From Kribbella soli (GTDB lineage: Bacteria; Actinomycetota; Actinomycetes; Propionibacteriales; Kribbellaceae): a stretch of 64,000 nucleotides of DNA. The stretch lies in NCBI RefSeq assembly GCF_004331345.1, contig NZ_SJJZ01000003.1, forward strand, positions 930,001-994,000, given 5' to 3'. The translations under genes were made by a program, and so were the position numbers. The notes beneath the pieces are model-generated. The model was not told the origin of the DNA. It did not search any database and worked only from the letters and a program-made list of their open reading frames with translations. Of the stretch, positions 1-8,296 are shown piece by piece; the stretch's first letter is position 1; every line of letters starts with the position of its first letter.

Positions 1-1
1 C

Positions 2-544
2 GTCGACTACAACCGTGACCAGGGCTTCCTCACCGGCCTCGGAGTCGATACAAAGGACGCCAAGAAGAACGGCGACGAGGCGAAGTCGGGTTCGTACAGC
101 GGCGGCTCCTACTCGATCGTCTGCAACGAGCCGACGCAGGGCGCCGAGGACGGCGGGCGGTCCGCGATGGAGAACTGCCTGACCAAGAACTCGAACGTGA
201 ACGTCGTCTACACGATCAACGAGCCGGCCGCTATCGGTGCCTACAACGCTCTTAAGGCGGCCGGCAAGACCTCCGGCGTGCTCGTCGTCTCGGTCGACGG
301 TGGCTGCGCGGGCGTGAAGTCGGTGAAGGACGGGATCATCGGTGCGACCTCCCAGCAGTACCCGTTGAAGATGGCCTCGCTCGGCGTCGAGTCGATCGCC
401 AAGATCGCCCGCGGCGGCGACAAGCCCCAGAACAGCCCAGGGCTCGACTTCTACAACACCGGCGTGGCACTCGTCACCGACAAGGCCAGCCCGGGCGTGA
501 CCAGCATCGACACCGCCAAGGGCAGCACGCTGTGCTGGGGATGA
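2..544 (+). CDS. Sugar ABC transporter substrate-binding protein, C-terminal part
   Basis: The reading frame is open from the first bases of the window, so the N-terminus with its signal peptide lies outside. The visible 180 residues have the periplasmic-binding-protein type 1 fold signature of ribose/fructose-type importers, with a segment reading NEPAAIGAYNALKAAG followed by VVSVDGG, the usual second-lobe ligand-binding strand. The permease gene follows after 30 nt and the ATPase overlaps that, so this is the solute receptor of a complete importer. The sugar cannot be told from the sequence; the order binding protein, permease, ATPase resembles the fructose (Frc) arrangement. Confidence 0.85.
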   Translation, partial: VDYNRDQGFLTGLGVDTKDAKKNGDEAKSGSYSGGSYSIVCNEPTQGAEDGGRSAMENCLTKNSNVNVVYTINEPAAIGAYNALKAAGKTSGVLVVSVDGGCAGVKSVKDGIIGATSQQYPLKMASLGVESIAKIARGGDKPQNSPGLDFYNTGVALVTDKASPGVTSIDTAKGSTLCWG

Positions 545-574
545 CCGCCGACTCCGACCTCGAGAGGTGACCAG

Positions 575-1606
575 ATGACAGTACAGAGCGCCACCCCCGG
601 CGCCGCGGCGAAGGAGCTCGCCCGGCGGGAACACACGACGAGCCAACGGATCCAGCACCTTCTCCACCAGCATCCCGCGCTCAGCCCTGCGATCATCCTG
701 CTGCTCACGGTGGTGTGCTTCACCATCGTGAACAGCCGGTTCTCCAACCCGGCCGCGCTGTCCCTGCTGGTTCAGCAGACCGCGGTCGTCGCCGCCCTCG
801 CGGTCGGCCAGACGCTGATCATCCTGACCGCCGGCATCGACCTGTCGGTCGGAGCCATCGCGATCTTGTCGATGATGGTCACGGCGACCCTGGCCGCCGA
901 GAACGGTTGGCCGGCCGGCCTCGCCCTGGCCGCCGGCCTCGTCCTCGGGCTCGCCGCCGGCGTACTGAACGGGCTCCTGGTGACCCGGATCGGTCTGCCA
1001 CCGTTCATCGTCACACTGGGAACCCTGAGCATCTTCACCGCTCTCGCCCTGCTCTACTCGGGCGGACAAAGCATCCAGAACAACCGTCTCCCGGCCCTGC
1101 TCAACTGGACCGGCGAGGGCTTCGCGATCGGCCGGTTCCGCGTCACGACCGGAGTACTGATCGTGATCGGTCTCTATGTCGTCGTCGGGTTCGCGCTCAG
1201 CCAGACCTCCTGGGGCCGGCATGTGTACGCCGTCGGAGACGACCCCGAGGCCGCGCGGCTCAGCGGCGTCCGCTCGCGCCGCGTCCTGTTCAGCGTCTAC
1301 GCCGTCGCGGGCCTGATCTACGGAATCGCCGGCTGGACCCTGATCGGCCGCGCCGGGGCCGCCAGCCCGAACGCGATCGTCGACGCCAACCTGGAAAGCA
1401 TCACCGCGGTCGTGATCGGCGGAACCAGCCTGTTCGGTGGTCGCGGCGGTCTCCTGGGCACCCTGCTCGGCGCCCTGATCGTGCAGGCCTTCACCATCGG
1501 CTTGTCGCTGGCCGGTGTCGACGCGCAGTACCGGCTGCTCGCAGTCGGAGTCCTGGTCATCGTCGCTGTGTCCGTGGACCAGTGGATCAGGAAGGTGCGC
1601 TCGTGA
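575..1606 (+). CDS. Sugar ABC transporter permease (RbsC/FrcC family)
   Basis: A 343-residue integral membrane protein with about eight to ten hydrophobic segments. It contains the family hallmark GQTLIILTAGIDLSVGA near residue 90 and a conserved VIGGTSLFGGRGG loop near residue 285, as in ribose/xylose/fructose permeases. The ATG start is preceded by a GAGAGGTG ribosome site. It forms the membrane channel with the upstream binding protein and the downstream ATPase. The stop codon overlaps the GTG start of the ATPase gene, which suggests translational coupling. Confidence 0.92.
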   Translation: MTVQSATPGAAAKELARREHTTSQRIQHLLHQHPALSPAIILLLTVVCFTIVNSRFSNPAALSLLVQQTAVVAALAVGQTLIILTAGIDLSVGAIAILSMMVTATLAAENGWPAGLALAAGLVLGLAAGVLNGLLVTRIGLPPFIVTLGTLSIFTALALLYSGGQSIQNNRLPALLNWTGEGFAIGRFRVTTGVLIVIGLYVVVGFALSQTSWGRHVYAVGDDPEAARLSGVRSRRVLFSVYAVAGLIYGIAGWTLIGRAGAASPNAIVDANLESITAVVIGGTSLFGGRGGLLGTLLGALIVQAFTIGLSLAGVDAQYRLLAVGVLVIVAVSVDQWIRKVRS

Positions 1607-2415
1607 CTGCCACCATCAATCAGCCGGGGGACACAGCTCTCCAGGTTCCGATCCTGTCCGCACGCGGACTGGTCAAGACCTTCGGCCGCGTGATCGGCCT
1701 CGACGGGGTCGACCTCGACCTGTTCCCCGGTGAGGTCCTCGCCGTCATCGGTGACAACGGCGCGGGCAAATCCACGCTGATCAAGTGCCTCACCGGCGCG
1801 CTGATACCCGACGCCGGACAGCTGACGCTAGAGCAGGCACCGATCACCTTCCGCGGGCCACAAGACGCCCGGGCAGCCGGCATCGAGACCGTCTATCAGA
1901 CGCTGGCGGTGGCACCCGCCCTCGACATCGCCAGCAACCTGTACCTCGGCCGCGAGGAACGCCGGCCAGGTCTCCTCGGCAACGTCTTCCGGATGCTCGA
2001 CCACCGCGGCATGCGCGATCGCGCGGCGGCAGCGGTGCGCGAACTCGGTATCCAGACGATCCAGAACATCCAGCAAACGGTGGAAACCCTGTCCGGCGGC
2101 CAGCGCCAGGCCGTCGCCGTCGCTCGCGCGGCGGCCTTCGGCAGCAAGGTCGTCGTACTCGACGAACCGACCGCCGCGCTCGGGGTCAAGGAGTCGAACC
2201 AGGTTCTCGACATGATCAAGGGGCTGCGCGAGCGCGGGCTGCCCGTCATCCTGATCAGCCACAACATGCCCCACGTGTGGGAGGTCGCCGACCGGATCCA
2301 CATCCAGCGACTCGGCCGCTGCGCCGGTGTCATCACGCCGGATTCCCACACCATGACCGAAGGCGTCGCGATCATGACCGGCGCCGCGAACCTCGAGGAC
2401 AACACGTCGACCTGA
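1603..2415 (+). CDS. Sugar ABC transporter ATP-binding protein (FrcA-like, single domain)
   Basis: A 270-residue ATPase starting at a GTG that overlaps the permease stop codon. Walker A is GDNGAGKST near residue 48, the ABC signature is LSGGQRQ, Walker B is VVLDEPTAAL, and the switch histidine lies in LISHNM. Many sugar importers of this class use a double-length ATPase (RbsA/XylG, about 500 residues). This one has a single nucleotide-binding domain, as in FrcA, and would act as a homodimer. It is the last gene of the operon and is followed by a strong hairpin. Confidence 0.92.
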   Translation: MTATINQPGDTALQVPILSARGLVKTFGRVIGLDGVDLDLFPGEVLAVIGDNGAGKSTLIKCLTGALIPDAGQLTLEQAPITFRGPQDARAAGIETVYQTLAVAPALDIASNLYLGREERRPGLLGNVFRMLDHRGMRDRAAAAVRELGIQTIQNIQQTVETLSGGQRQAVAVARAAAFGSKVVVLDEPTAALGVKESNQVLDMIKGLRERGLPVILISHNMPHVWEVADRIHIQRLGRCAGVITPDSHTMTEGVAIMTGAANLEDNTST

Positions 2416-2425
2416 TCACCCCTGA

Positions 2426-2467
2426 CGTCCGAAGATGTGCGGGGTGTCGACCACACATCTTCGGACG
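2426..2467. terminator. Bidirectional hairpin terminator
   Basis: A perfect 14-bp stem (CGTCCGAAGATGTG and its complement) with a 14-nt loop sits between the converging importer operon and the phospholipase gene. There is no long T-run, which is common for actinobacterial terminators. Confidence 0.75.
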
Positions 2468-2479
2468 CGGCGGGGACGG

Positions 2480-4585
2480 TCAGCCGGTGATGCTGGGCTT
2501 GCCCGTTTCCAGGTGACCCGACAGGCGGCGGCGGTACGTCGGGTCGTCGGGGGTCGTGACCTCGACGTCGTACCAGCCGGTGTCGGTCGGCCAGAAGATC
2601 GGGCGGGACTGCTTGCCGCGGAGCTCGATCGTCGTGGTCTTGCTGCCGTAGCCGCGGGCCTTCAGCTTCACGGTCAGCTGTTTCCTCGAGGCGTTGACCA
2701 GGTGCAACTGCAGGGCGCCGGCGCGGTTCTCGATGCGTACGTCGAGGCCCGCCGCGGGGCCGGAGGACGAACCGGCGACCTCCGCCCAGAACCGGTTCGG
2801 GCCCTGGACCGCGACTTCGAACGGACCGTCGACGGGGATCGCGACCGCGGTCGGGGTGTCCCCCGGAGTCTTGTCCGCGTGCGTGTGGTGGACGTCGAAG
2901 TGCGCCGGCGCCGGGAGCTCGCCGCCGTACGGATAGATGGTGAAGTGCGTCGACTGCGCGCCATGGTTGCTGAGGGCAAGCATCAGCTTGCCGTCGGCCA
3001 CTGATCCCGAAACCGCCGGTCCGTAAGGGAGTGCGCGCGCGGGTCGCCGGCCGGGCTCCTGCGCCGGGACGGCCTGGTCCGCGGGCGGCGCCGGGTGCCA
3101 GCGGTTGATGGGCGCCGGGACCGGGCCTGGCCGGTCGACAGACGGCTGCCGGTAGCTGCGGTCGAAGTCGAACGTCGAGGTCAGGTCACCGCAGACCGTC
3201 CGCCGCCAGGAGCTGATGTTCGGCTCGCGGACACCGGTCCAGAGTTCGAGGAATCGCAGGACCGAGGTGTGGTCGAAGACCTGCGAGTTCACATGACCGC
3301 CGACCGTCCACGGTGACACGACGGTCATCGGGACCCGCGGGCCGAGCCCGATCGGCTTCCCGGCGTACCAATCGTCGCCCTCGCCCGACGGAGGCTGCGG
3401 CGCGACCGGCGGCGGGACGTGGTCGAAGTACCCGTCGTTCTCGTCGAAGTTGATCAGCAGCACGGTCTTCGACCAGGTCTCCGGGTCGGACGCGATCGCG
3501 TCGAGCACGTCGTAGATCAGGTTCGCGCTGCCGACCGGGGTGGACGAACCGGGGTGCTCGGAATCGACCGCGGACGGGACCAGCCAGCTCACCTTCGGCA
3601 GCGTGCCGGCCTTGATGTCGGCGCGCAGCCGCGGCACCAGCGACTCCGGCTCGGACCGGTACATCGCCTTGTGGAACAGCTCCTGCTCCGCGGCCGGAAG
3701 CTTCCCGACCGCCAACTCGAGCTGCTGCAGCGCGACGGTTCGCTCGGCCTCGGTCTTCGCGAACAGCTTGTCGTAGAACTCCTCGGTCGTCCGGTAGCCG
3801 CCCGGGACGTTCTCGAGGATCCGGTGCCCGATGTCCTTGAAGGTCTTGAAGTACTCGACCGCGTTGTCGGTGAAGTTGTCCCACTCCTGGTAGATCTGCC
3901 AGGAGACACCGGCCTGCTCGAGTCGTTCCGGGTACGCCGTCCAGTCGTAGCCGGCGTGGTCGTAGTCGTACGCCGCGTTCGTCACCGCGCGCTGCGTCGT
4001 ACCGGGCTCGTAGCCGACGGTGCCGGACCACAGGTAGTTGCGGTTCGGGTTGGTCGAACCGTTGACCGAGCAGTGGTACGCGTCGCAGATCGTGAACGTC
4101 TCGGCGAGCTCGTACTGCAGCGGGATGTCGCGGCGGTCGTAGTGGGTCATCGTGGCGGCCGTCTTGGCCTGCACCCAGTCGTCGTTCCAGCCGCCCGCCC
4201 AGGCCTGCGTGGCGTCGCCGTACCCGTGGGCCAGCGCGCCGAGGTACTGGATGTCGTCCGGGTTGCGGCCCGCGTCGGCGGCGGCCTTCCGGAGCGAGAA
4301 CGGCAGCACCTCGCCACCACCCGTCTTCGGCTGGTGGAAGATGCTCTTGCCGTTGCGCAGCCGCAGCGGCTGCCGGTCGCCGTACCCGCGGATTCCGCGC
4401 AGCGCCCCGTAGTAGTGGTCGAACGAGCGGTTCTCCTGCATCAGCACGATCACGTGCTCGATCGCGCGCAGACCACCACGCCTCACAGGTTGCGCCATCG
4501 CGGTGTGCAGTGACGGTGGGAGCAGCGAGACCGCTGCCCCACCCGCCACCGAACCGAGCACCAGACGCCGGGAGATCTCAGTCAT
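2480..4585 (-). CDS. Phospholipase C (phosphocholine-type, Tat-exported)
   Basis: A 701-residue secreted phosphoesterase of the bacterial acid-phosphatase/PLC family. It has a twin-arginine signal (ISRRLVLGSVAGG) and then the catalytic block VLMQENRSFDHYYGALRG near residue 50. Further metal-site regions include NGSTNPNRNYLWSG and NFDENDGYFDHVPPP. The C-terminal 200 residues look like the two beta-sandwich repeats (DUF756) of phosphocholine-specific PLC. The frame continues upstream to 4783, but the ATG at 4585 is chosen because it directly precedes the signal peptide. It likely hydrolyses phospholipids outside the cell, perhaps for phosphate or carbon scavenging. Confidence 0.9.
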   Translation of the reverse strand: MTEISRRLVLGSVAGGAAVSLLPPSLHTAMAQPVRRGGLRAIEHVIVLMQENRSFDHYYGALRGIRGYGDRQPLRLRNGKSIFHQPKTGGGEVLPFSLRKAAADAGRNPDDIQYLGALAHGYGDATQAWAGGWNDDWVQAKTAATMTHYDRRDIPLQYELAETFTICDAYHCSVNGSTNPNRNYLWSGTVGYEPGTTQRAVTNAAYDYDHAGYDWTAYPERLEQAGVSWQIYQEWDNFTDNAVEYFKTFKDIGHRILENVPGGYRTTEEFYDKLFAKTEAERTVALQQLELAVGKLPAAEQELFHKAMYRSEPESLVPRLRADIKAGTLPKVSWLVPSAVDSEHPGSSTPVGSANLIYDVLDAIASDPETWSKTVLLINFDENDGYFDHVPPPVAPQPPSGEGDDWYAGKPIGLGPRVPMTVVSPWTVGGHVNSQVFDHTSVLRFLELWTGVREPNISSWRRTVCGDLTSTFDFDRSYRQPSVDRPGPVPAPINRWHPAPPADQAVPAQEPGRRPARALPYGPAVSGSVADGKLMLALSNHGAQSTHFTIYPYGGELPAPAHFDVHHTHADKTPGDTPTAVAIPVDGPFEVAVQGPNRFWAEVAGSSSGPAAGLDVRIENRAGALQLHLVNASRKQLTVKLKARGYGSKTTTIELRGKQSRPIFWPTDTGWYDVEVTTPDDPTYRRRLSGHLETGKPSITG

Positions 4586-4661
4586 GGTCCGGACCTTAGG
4601 GGCCCGCCGTAGCCGAAGCGAGACCTCGAGATGAACAGCTATCCGCGCTTCTCTGGTGGTC

Positions 4662-5468
4662 TCAGGCGAGCAGCCTACGTAGCGCGGTTGGCGTGTGTCC
4701 CAGGTGTTCGCGCATGGTCCGGCACAGGTGTGCCTGGTCAGCAAAGCCGAGGTCGGCGGCGAGGACTGCGAGGCTCGGTTCACCGGTCTCCAGCCGGTCC
4801 AGCGCGTGGGCTACGCGGACTCGGTTGCGGTGGCGGGTCAGCGACACCCCGAGTTCGCGGGTGAAGGCCCGGCTGAGCCGGTAGGGCGAGACGCCCAACA
4901 GTGCGGCGAGCGGAATCAGCCCGGCCGCGGCGGGATGACCGTCGCTGATCACACCGCGGGCTTGGGCTACCAGCGCCCGGTCACCGGCCCCTGCCCGGTC
5001 GCTGTCCGGGATGGTCGTGGTCACCACCTGCCGGACGACCTTGGTCACCAGGCCAAGCAGTCCTTCGGCCGCTGCGTAGTCGGTGTCGGCAGCGCGGGTG
5101 GCGGCCAGGAGCTGCCGGTGGGCGAGGTCGAGCCTGCCCTCCACGTACACCGACGAGCCGTCCAGCCGTGGCGCCTCGCCGGCCAGGGTGCGCCAGAGTG
5201 CGGGTGTCAGGCTGATCGAGGTGCACTTGTCGCTACCGGCGGGATGGGCGAAGCGCTCCTCCTCGCCGGGCATCCCGAGGTAGCCGACGGTGTGGTCGAG
5301 GTCCGCGCAGACACCGCGAACCTGTCGGCGGAACCCGCCGTGGCGCACGAACACGAGCCGCACGTCCTCGCGCGGCTGCTCACTCGACCAGCCGCGGTGA
5401 TCGTCTCGGCAGTCCACCGCGGCGACGGTGAAGTCCGCGCTGGTTGCCAGATCAACGAAGGAGAGCAC
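4662..5468 (-). CDS. AraC-family transcriptional regulator
   Basis: A 268-residue protein starting at GTG. The N-terminal half looks like a cupin-type sensing domain (segments VRLVFVRHGGFRRQVRG and YLGMPGEEERFAHP). The last 100 residues hold two helix-turn-helix units: AALLGVSPYRLSRAFTRELG and LAADLGFADQAHLCRTMREH, the second ending in the typical GHTPTALRRL. It is divergent from the SRPBCC gene at 5592, with 123 bp between the starts, so that gene is its most likely target. The inducer is unknown. Confidence 0.88.
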   Translation of the reverse strand: MLSFVDLATSADFTVAAVDCRDDHRGWSSEQPREDVRLVFVRHGGFRRQVRGVCADLDHTVGYLGMPGEEERFAHPAGSDKCTSISLTPALWRTLAGEAPRLDGSSVYVEGRLDLAHRQLLAATRAADTDYAAAEGLLGLVTKVVRQVVTTTIPDSDRAGAGDRALVAQARGVISDGHPAAAGLIPLAALLGVSPYRLSRAFTRELGVSLTRHRNRVRVAHALDRLETGEPSLAVLAADLGFADQAHLCRTMREHLGHTPTALRRLLA

Positions 5469-5527
5469 CTTCGGATGCTATGCGGCGGGTGGGACAGTCC
5501 CGCAAGGATCTTCAAGACCGGCGGGCA

Positions 5528-5557
5528 GCCTCGGGGCAGGCTTGTCTGCCCCGAGGC
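5528..5557. promoter_or_regulatory. 12-bp inverted repeat in the AraC/SRPBCC intergenic region
   Basis: GCCTCGGGGCAG and its exact complement are separated by 6 nt (GCTTGT). The repeat lies 35 nt before the SRPBCC start. It could be an operator or a 5'-UTR hairpin; AraC proteins more often bind direct repeats, so the role is open. Confidence 0.4.
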
Positions 5558-5591
5558 CCCTGTTGCAGCACAGAGAACATAGGTAGGAGAC

Positions 5592-6020
5592 ATGGCGTCT
5601 ATCAGCAAAGAAATCGTGATCGAGTCCAGTGCCGAGGAGGTGTGGGACGTGATCGGCGACTTCGCCACGGGGCCTTCGCGGATGGCGCCGGGGTTCGTGG
5701 AAGACACCCAGGTCGAGGCCGACTGCCGGGTCGTCACCTTCGCCGACGGGACGGTGGTCCGGGAACGACGAGTCAGCGTCGACCACCCCACTCGCCGGAT
5801 CGTCTATGCGGTCGTCGGCGGCAACGTACAGCCGGATCACGACAACGCCGCCATGCAGGTCGTCGTCGACGGCGAGCGGCGGTGCCGATTGGTGTGGATC
5901 CGCGACGTGCTCCCCGACGAGCTGGCCGCGTCGATGGCCGAGGCGATGACGCACGGCTTGGGCGTCATCAAACGGACCCTTGATGACGCCCGCGATCCGC
6001 GGCACGGATCGCGGGCGTGA
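5592..6020 (+). CDS. SRPBCC-superfamily protein (polyketide cyclase/START-like)
   Basis: A 142-residue cytosolic protein that begins with the family's first strand (ISKEIVIESSAEEVWDVIGDF) and has the expected length for a single helix-grip ligand pocket. A GTAGGAG ribosome site stands 5 nt before the ATG. Relatives bind hydrophobic ligands or remove signals, but nothing in the sequence fixes a reaction. The divergent AraC gene suggests inducible expression. Confidence 0.82.
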   Translation: MASISKEIVIESSAEEVWDVIGDFATGPSRMAPGFVEDTQVEADCRVVTFADGTVVRERRVSVDHPTRRIVYAVVGGNVQPDHDNAAMQVVVDGERRCRLVWIRDVLPDELAASMAEAMTHGLGVIKRTLDDARDPRHGSRA

Positions 6021-6036
6021 TGAATATCGTCCCGAT

Positions 6037-7134
6037 CTAGCTCTGGTCGCGCCGTGCGACCGCCGCGGCTCGCAGCTTCTCGAGCGTCTGCACGGTCGTG
6101 TCCCAGCTCATGCAGGCGTCGGTGATCGACTGGCCGTAGACCAGCTCCCGGGTCGGGTCGAGGTCCTGGCGACCCTCCTGCAGGAACGACTCCAGCATCA
6201 CGCCGACGATCGCCTGGTTGCCGGCCGCGACCTGCGCACCGATCTCCTCGGCCACCACCGGCTGCCGGCGGTGGTCCTTGCGGCTGTTGCCGTGGCTGGC
6301 GTCGATGACGACCCGCTCGGCCAGTCCGGCCTTGCGCAGCAGCTCCTGCGCGCCCGCTACGGACTCCGCGTCGTAGTTCGGGCCGCTGTCCGAACCACGG
6401 AGTACCAGGTGGCAGTCCGGGTTGCCACGGGTGTGCAGGATCGCCGGCGCGCCGTCGTGGTCGATACCGGTGAAGACGTGCGGTACGGCGGCCGCCTTGA
6501 TCGCGTCGACCGCGGTCGCGATCGATCCGTCCGGACGGTTCTTCATCCCGATCGGCATCGACAGGCCGGACGACAGCTGCCGGTGGACCTGGCTCTCCAC
6601 GGTCCGGGCGCCGATCGCACCCCAGCCGACGGTGTCCGCGATGTACTGCGGGGTGATCGGGTCGAGGAACTCGCAGCCGGTCGGGAGCCCGAGCTCGCTG
6701 ACCTGCACCAGCAGCCGCCGGGCGATCCGCAGACCGCGGTTCACGTCGCCGGAGCCGTCCAGGCCCGGGTCGTTGATCAGGCCCTTCCAGCCCAGCGTCG
6801 AGCGCGGCTTCTCGAAGTACACCCGCATCACGACGAGGAGGCCGTCGGACAGCCGCTCGGCGACCGGGCGGAGGCGTTCGGCGTACTCGAGGGCCGCGTC
6901 GGCGTCGTGGACCGAGCACGGGCCGACGACGACCAGCAGGCGGCCGTCGACGCCGTTCAGTACGTCGGCCACCGACTGACGGCCGTCGGCCACGGTTCGG
7001 GCGACGTCGTCGTTGAGCGGGAACTCGTCGTGCAGGGCGAGCGGGGTGACCAGCGGGACAGTCTTCTCGATGCGTCGGTCGACGACCCGCGACTGTTCGC
7101 GACTCTGCTGGCTCGGTTTCGGGAGGGTGTTCAT
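6037..7134 (-). CDS. aroG: 3-deoxy-7-phosphoheptulonate (DAHP) synthase, class I
   Basis: A 365-residue enzyme for the first step of the shikimate pathway, condensing phosphoenolpyruvate and erythrose 4-phosphate. It matches the AroF/G/H class, with GPCSVHD near residue 70, GMKNRPDG, and DASHGNSRKDHRRQ near residue 265 holding substrate and metal ligands. The ATG at 7134 has an AAAGGTCC ribosome site 5 nt upstream; an in-frame extension to 7161 lacks one. The leader on the same strand encodes an aromatic-rich peptide followed by mutually exclusive hairpins, so the gene appears to be controlled by attenuation. The symbol is by class; the feedback specificity is not readable. Confidence 0.95.
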   Translation of the reverse strand: MNTLPKPSQQSREQSRVVDRRIEKTVPLVTPLALHDEFPLNDDVARTVADGRQSVADVLNGVDGRLLVVVGPCSVHDADAALEYAERLRPVAERLSDGLLVVMRVYFEKPRSTLGWKGLINDPGLDGSGDVNRGLRIARRLLVQVSELGLPTGCEFLDPITPQYIADTVGWGAIGARTVESQVHRQLSSGLSMPIGMKNRPDGSIATAVDAIKAAAVPHVFTGIDHDGAPAILHTRGNPDCHLVLRGSDSGPNYDAESVAGAQELLRKAGLAERVVIDASHGNSRKDHRRQPVVAEEIGAQVAAGNQAIVGVMLESFLQEGRQDLDPTRELVYGQSITDACMSWDTTVQTLEKLRAAAVARRDQS

Positions 7135-7195
7135 TCTGGGGACCTTTCCGCCGGTCCGCATGCGTGCGACGCAGTCAGCCGGCTGGGAACGAGAA

Positions 7196-7229
7196 AAGGC
7201 AAGGACGGATGTCCTTGCCTTCGTGCCGG
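7196..7229 (-). promoter_or_regulatory. Attenuator: terminator hairpin and antiterminator arm before DAHP synthase
   Basis: On the minus strand, AAGGCAAGGAC - 4 nt - GTCCTTGCCTT (7221-7196) forms a perfect 11-bp stem followed by TTTTCTC, a terminator-like structure. Bases 7229-7217, which include the first five bases of this stem, are complementary at 12 of 13 positions to bases 7284-7272 inside the leader peptide gene. That pairing would block the terminator. The layout matches ribosome-mediated attenuation. Confidence 0.75.
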
Positions 7230-7251
7230 CTCTGGTGTCTGCGGGTGGGCG

Positions 7252-7320
7252 TCAGCGATCGGCTGAGTCGCCCGGCACCAAGGCCGGCCACTCAAAAAAT
7301 CGCCAATAGCTGCGCTTCAC
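7252..7320 (-). CDS. Aromatic-rich leader peptide of the DAHP synthase gene
   Basis: A 22-residue peptide starting at GTG and read toward aroG. Residues 4-11 are SYWRFFEW, so five of seven consecutive codons (Tyr, Trp, Phe, Phe, Trp) call for aromatic amino acids, the end products of the pathway. A TATTGT -10 element lies exactly 7 nt before the GTG and no ribosome site is visible, so the RNA is probably leaderless. The stop codon is 117 nt before the aroG start. The codons just after the aromatic run contain the strand that can pair with the terminator. It would sense charged tRNA-Tyr, tRNA-Trp and tRNA-Phe. Confidence 0.78.
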   Translation of the reverse strand: MKRSYWRFFEWPALVPGDSADR

Positions 7321-7327
7321 ATGGACA

Positions 7328-7333
7328 ACAATA
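7328..7333 (-). promoter_or_regulatory. -10 element of the aroG leader transcript
   Basis: TATTGT on the minus strand, 7 nt before the GTG of the leader peptide, fits the actinobacterial TANNNT consensus. No convincing -35 hexamer was found 17-18 nt upstream. The divergent GNAT gene starts only 7 nt away, so the two promoters must overlap. Confidence 0.5.
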
Positions 7334-7339
7334 GCATCC

Positions 7340-7855
7340 ATGAACATCCGTACCGCTCGTCGAGACGAGCTCCCCGCTCTCCAGGAGCTCGAGGTTGCTG
7401 CCGGCGTGCTCTTTCGCAACATCGGTATGACGGACGTCGCGGAGCATCCGCCGCCCGCCTTGGAGATCTTCGAGCAGTCCTGGGAGGCCGGGCACCTGTG
7501 GGTCTCGGTCGACGACGCAGACAAGCCGACCGGCTTCGTCTTCGTGAAGCTCGTCGACGGCGGCGTACACATCGAGCAGGTCAGCGTGCACCCGGATCAT
7601 CAGGGGCGCGGGATCGGCCGGGGATTGATCGAGTACGTCGGTACGTGGGCCGCCGAGCAAGGGTTTCCGGTACTGACGCTCAGCACGTTCCGGAGCGTGC
7701 CGTGGAACGCGCCGTACTACGCGCGGCTCGGGTTCACGGAGCTGCCGGCCGCGGAACTCACGCCCGGGCTGACGGAGATCCTGGCCGTCGAGACGGCGTT
7801 CGGACTCGACCCCTCGGAGCGCATTTTCATGCGGCGGACGGTTGCTCGCCAGTAA
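7340..7855 (+). CDS. GNAT-family N-acetyltransferase
   Basis: A 171-residue acetyl-CoA-dependent acetyltransferase. The acetyl-CoA motif A is clear as VSVHPDHQGRGIGRGLIEYV near residue 85, followed by a YYARLGF segment typical of motif B. It is divergent from the aroG leader. The substrate is unknown; small-molecule amine acetylation is the most common role for this type. Confidence 0.85.
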   Translation: MNIRTARRDELPALQELEVAAGVLFRNIGMTDVAEHPPPALEIFEQSWEAGHLWVSVDDADKPTGFVFVKLVDGGVHIEQVSVHPDHQGRGIGRGLIEYVGTWAAEQGFPVLTLSTFRSVPWNAPYYARLGFTELPAAELTPGLTEILAVETAFGLDPSERIFMRRTVARQ

Positions 7856-7927
7856 CCACCTCGTAGGTGCCGTCGTTGATCTCAGCGCAGCGTTGATCGC
7901 TGCAAGACCGGGTCGAGACATCGGGGA

Positions 7928-8293
7928 GTGCAGCAGGTGGTGAGGCCGCGAACCTTCGAGTTGGTTCGGTACCGAGATCCCAGTGGCGTGTCCGGGACCG
8001 GCGTGGTGGCGGAAGGGTGTGAGTTCACCGACGGCTCGGTGGCCCTGCGCTGGCGCGGCGACAACCCGGCGACGGCCGTCTGGCCGAACGTCGACGCGAT
8101 CCTGGCCGTGCACGGCCACCAGGGCGCGACCGAGATCCGCTGGATCGACGCACAGACCTCGCCGGCGGCGCCACGGGCCGGCCTCGACAACCTCTTCGAC
8201 GAGCTGCACGAGGTGCGGCCGCCGACGTCCCTGACCGACCCGCCGCCGCCCGGCCACACCCGTGGATGGGCGGGGGCCAGACATCTCCGGTAG
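7928..8293 (+). CDS. Conserved hypothetical protein
   Basis: A 121-residue protein with no recognisable domain. The middle is a compact stretch of strands (VAEGCEFTDGSVALRWRGDN, then WPNVDAILAVHGHQGATEIRWID). The C-terminus is proline-rich and probably disordered. GTG codons at 7928, 7937 and 7940 are all possible starts and no ribosome site decides between them. It ends 3 nt before the histidine phosphatase gene and is probably co-transcribed with it. Confidence 0.55.
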   Translation: MQQVVRPRTFELVRYRDPSGVSGTGVVAEGCEFTDGSVALRWRGDNPATAVWPNVDAILAVHGHQGATEIRWIDAQTSPAAPRAGLDNLFDELHEVRPPTSLTDPPPPGHTRGWAGARHLR

Positions 8294-8296
8294 AAC

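Noticed and set aside
3419..4513. Long open frame opposite the phospholipase C gene
   Set aside because: Composition is that of a mirror frame, and the minus strand encodes conserved PLC motifs throughout.
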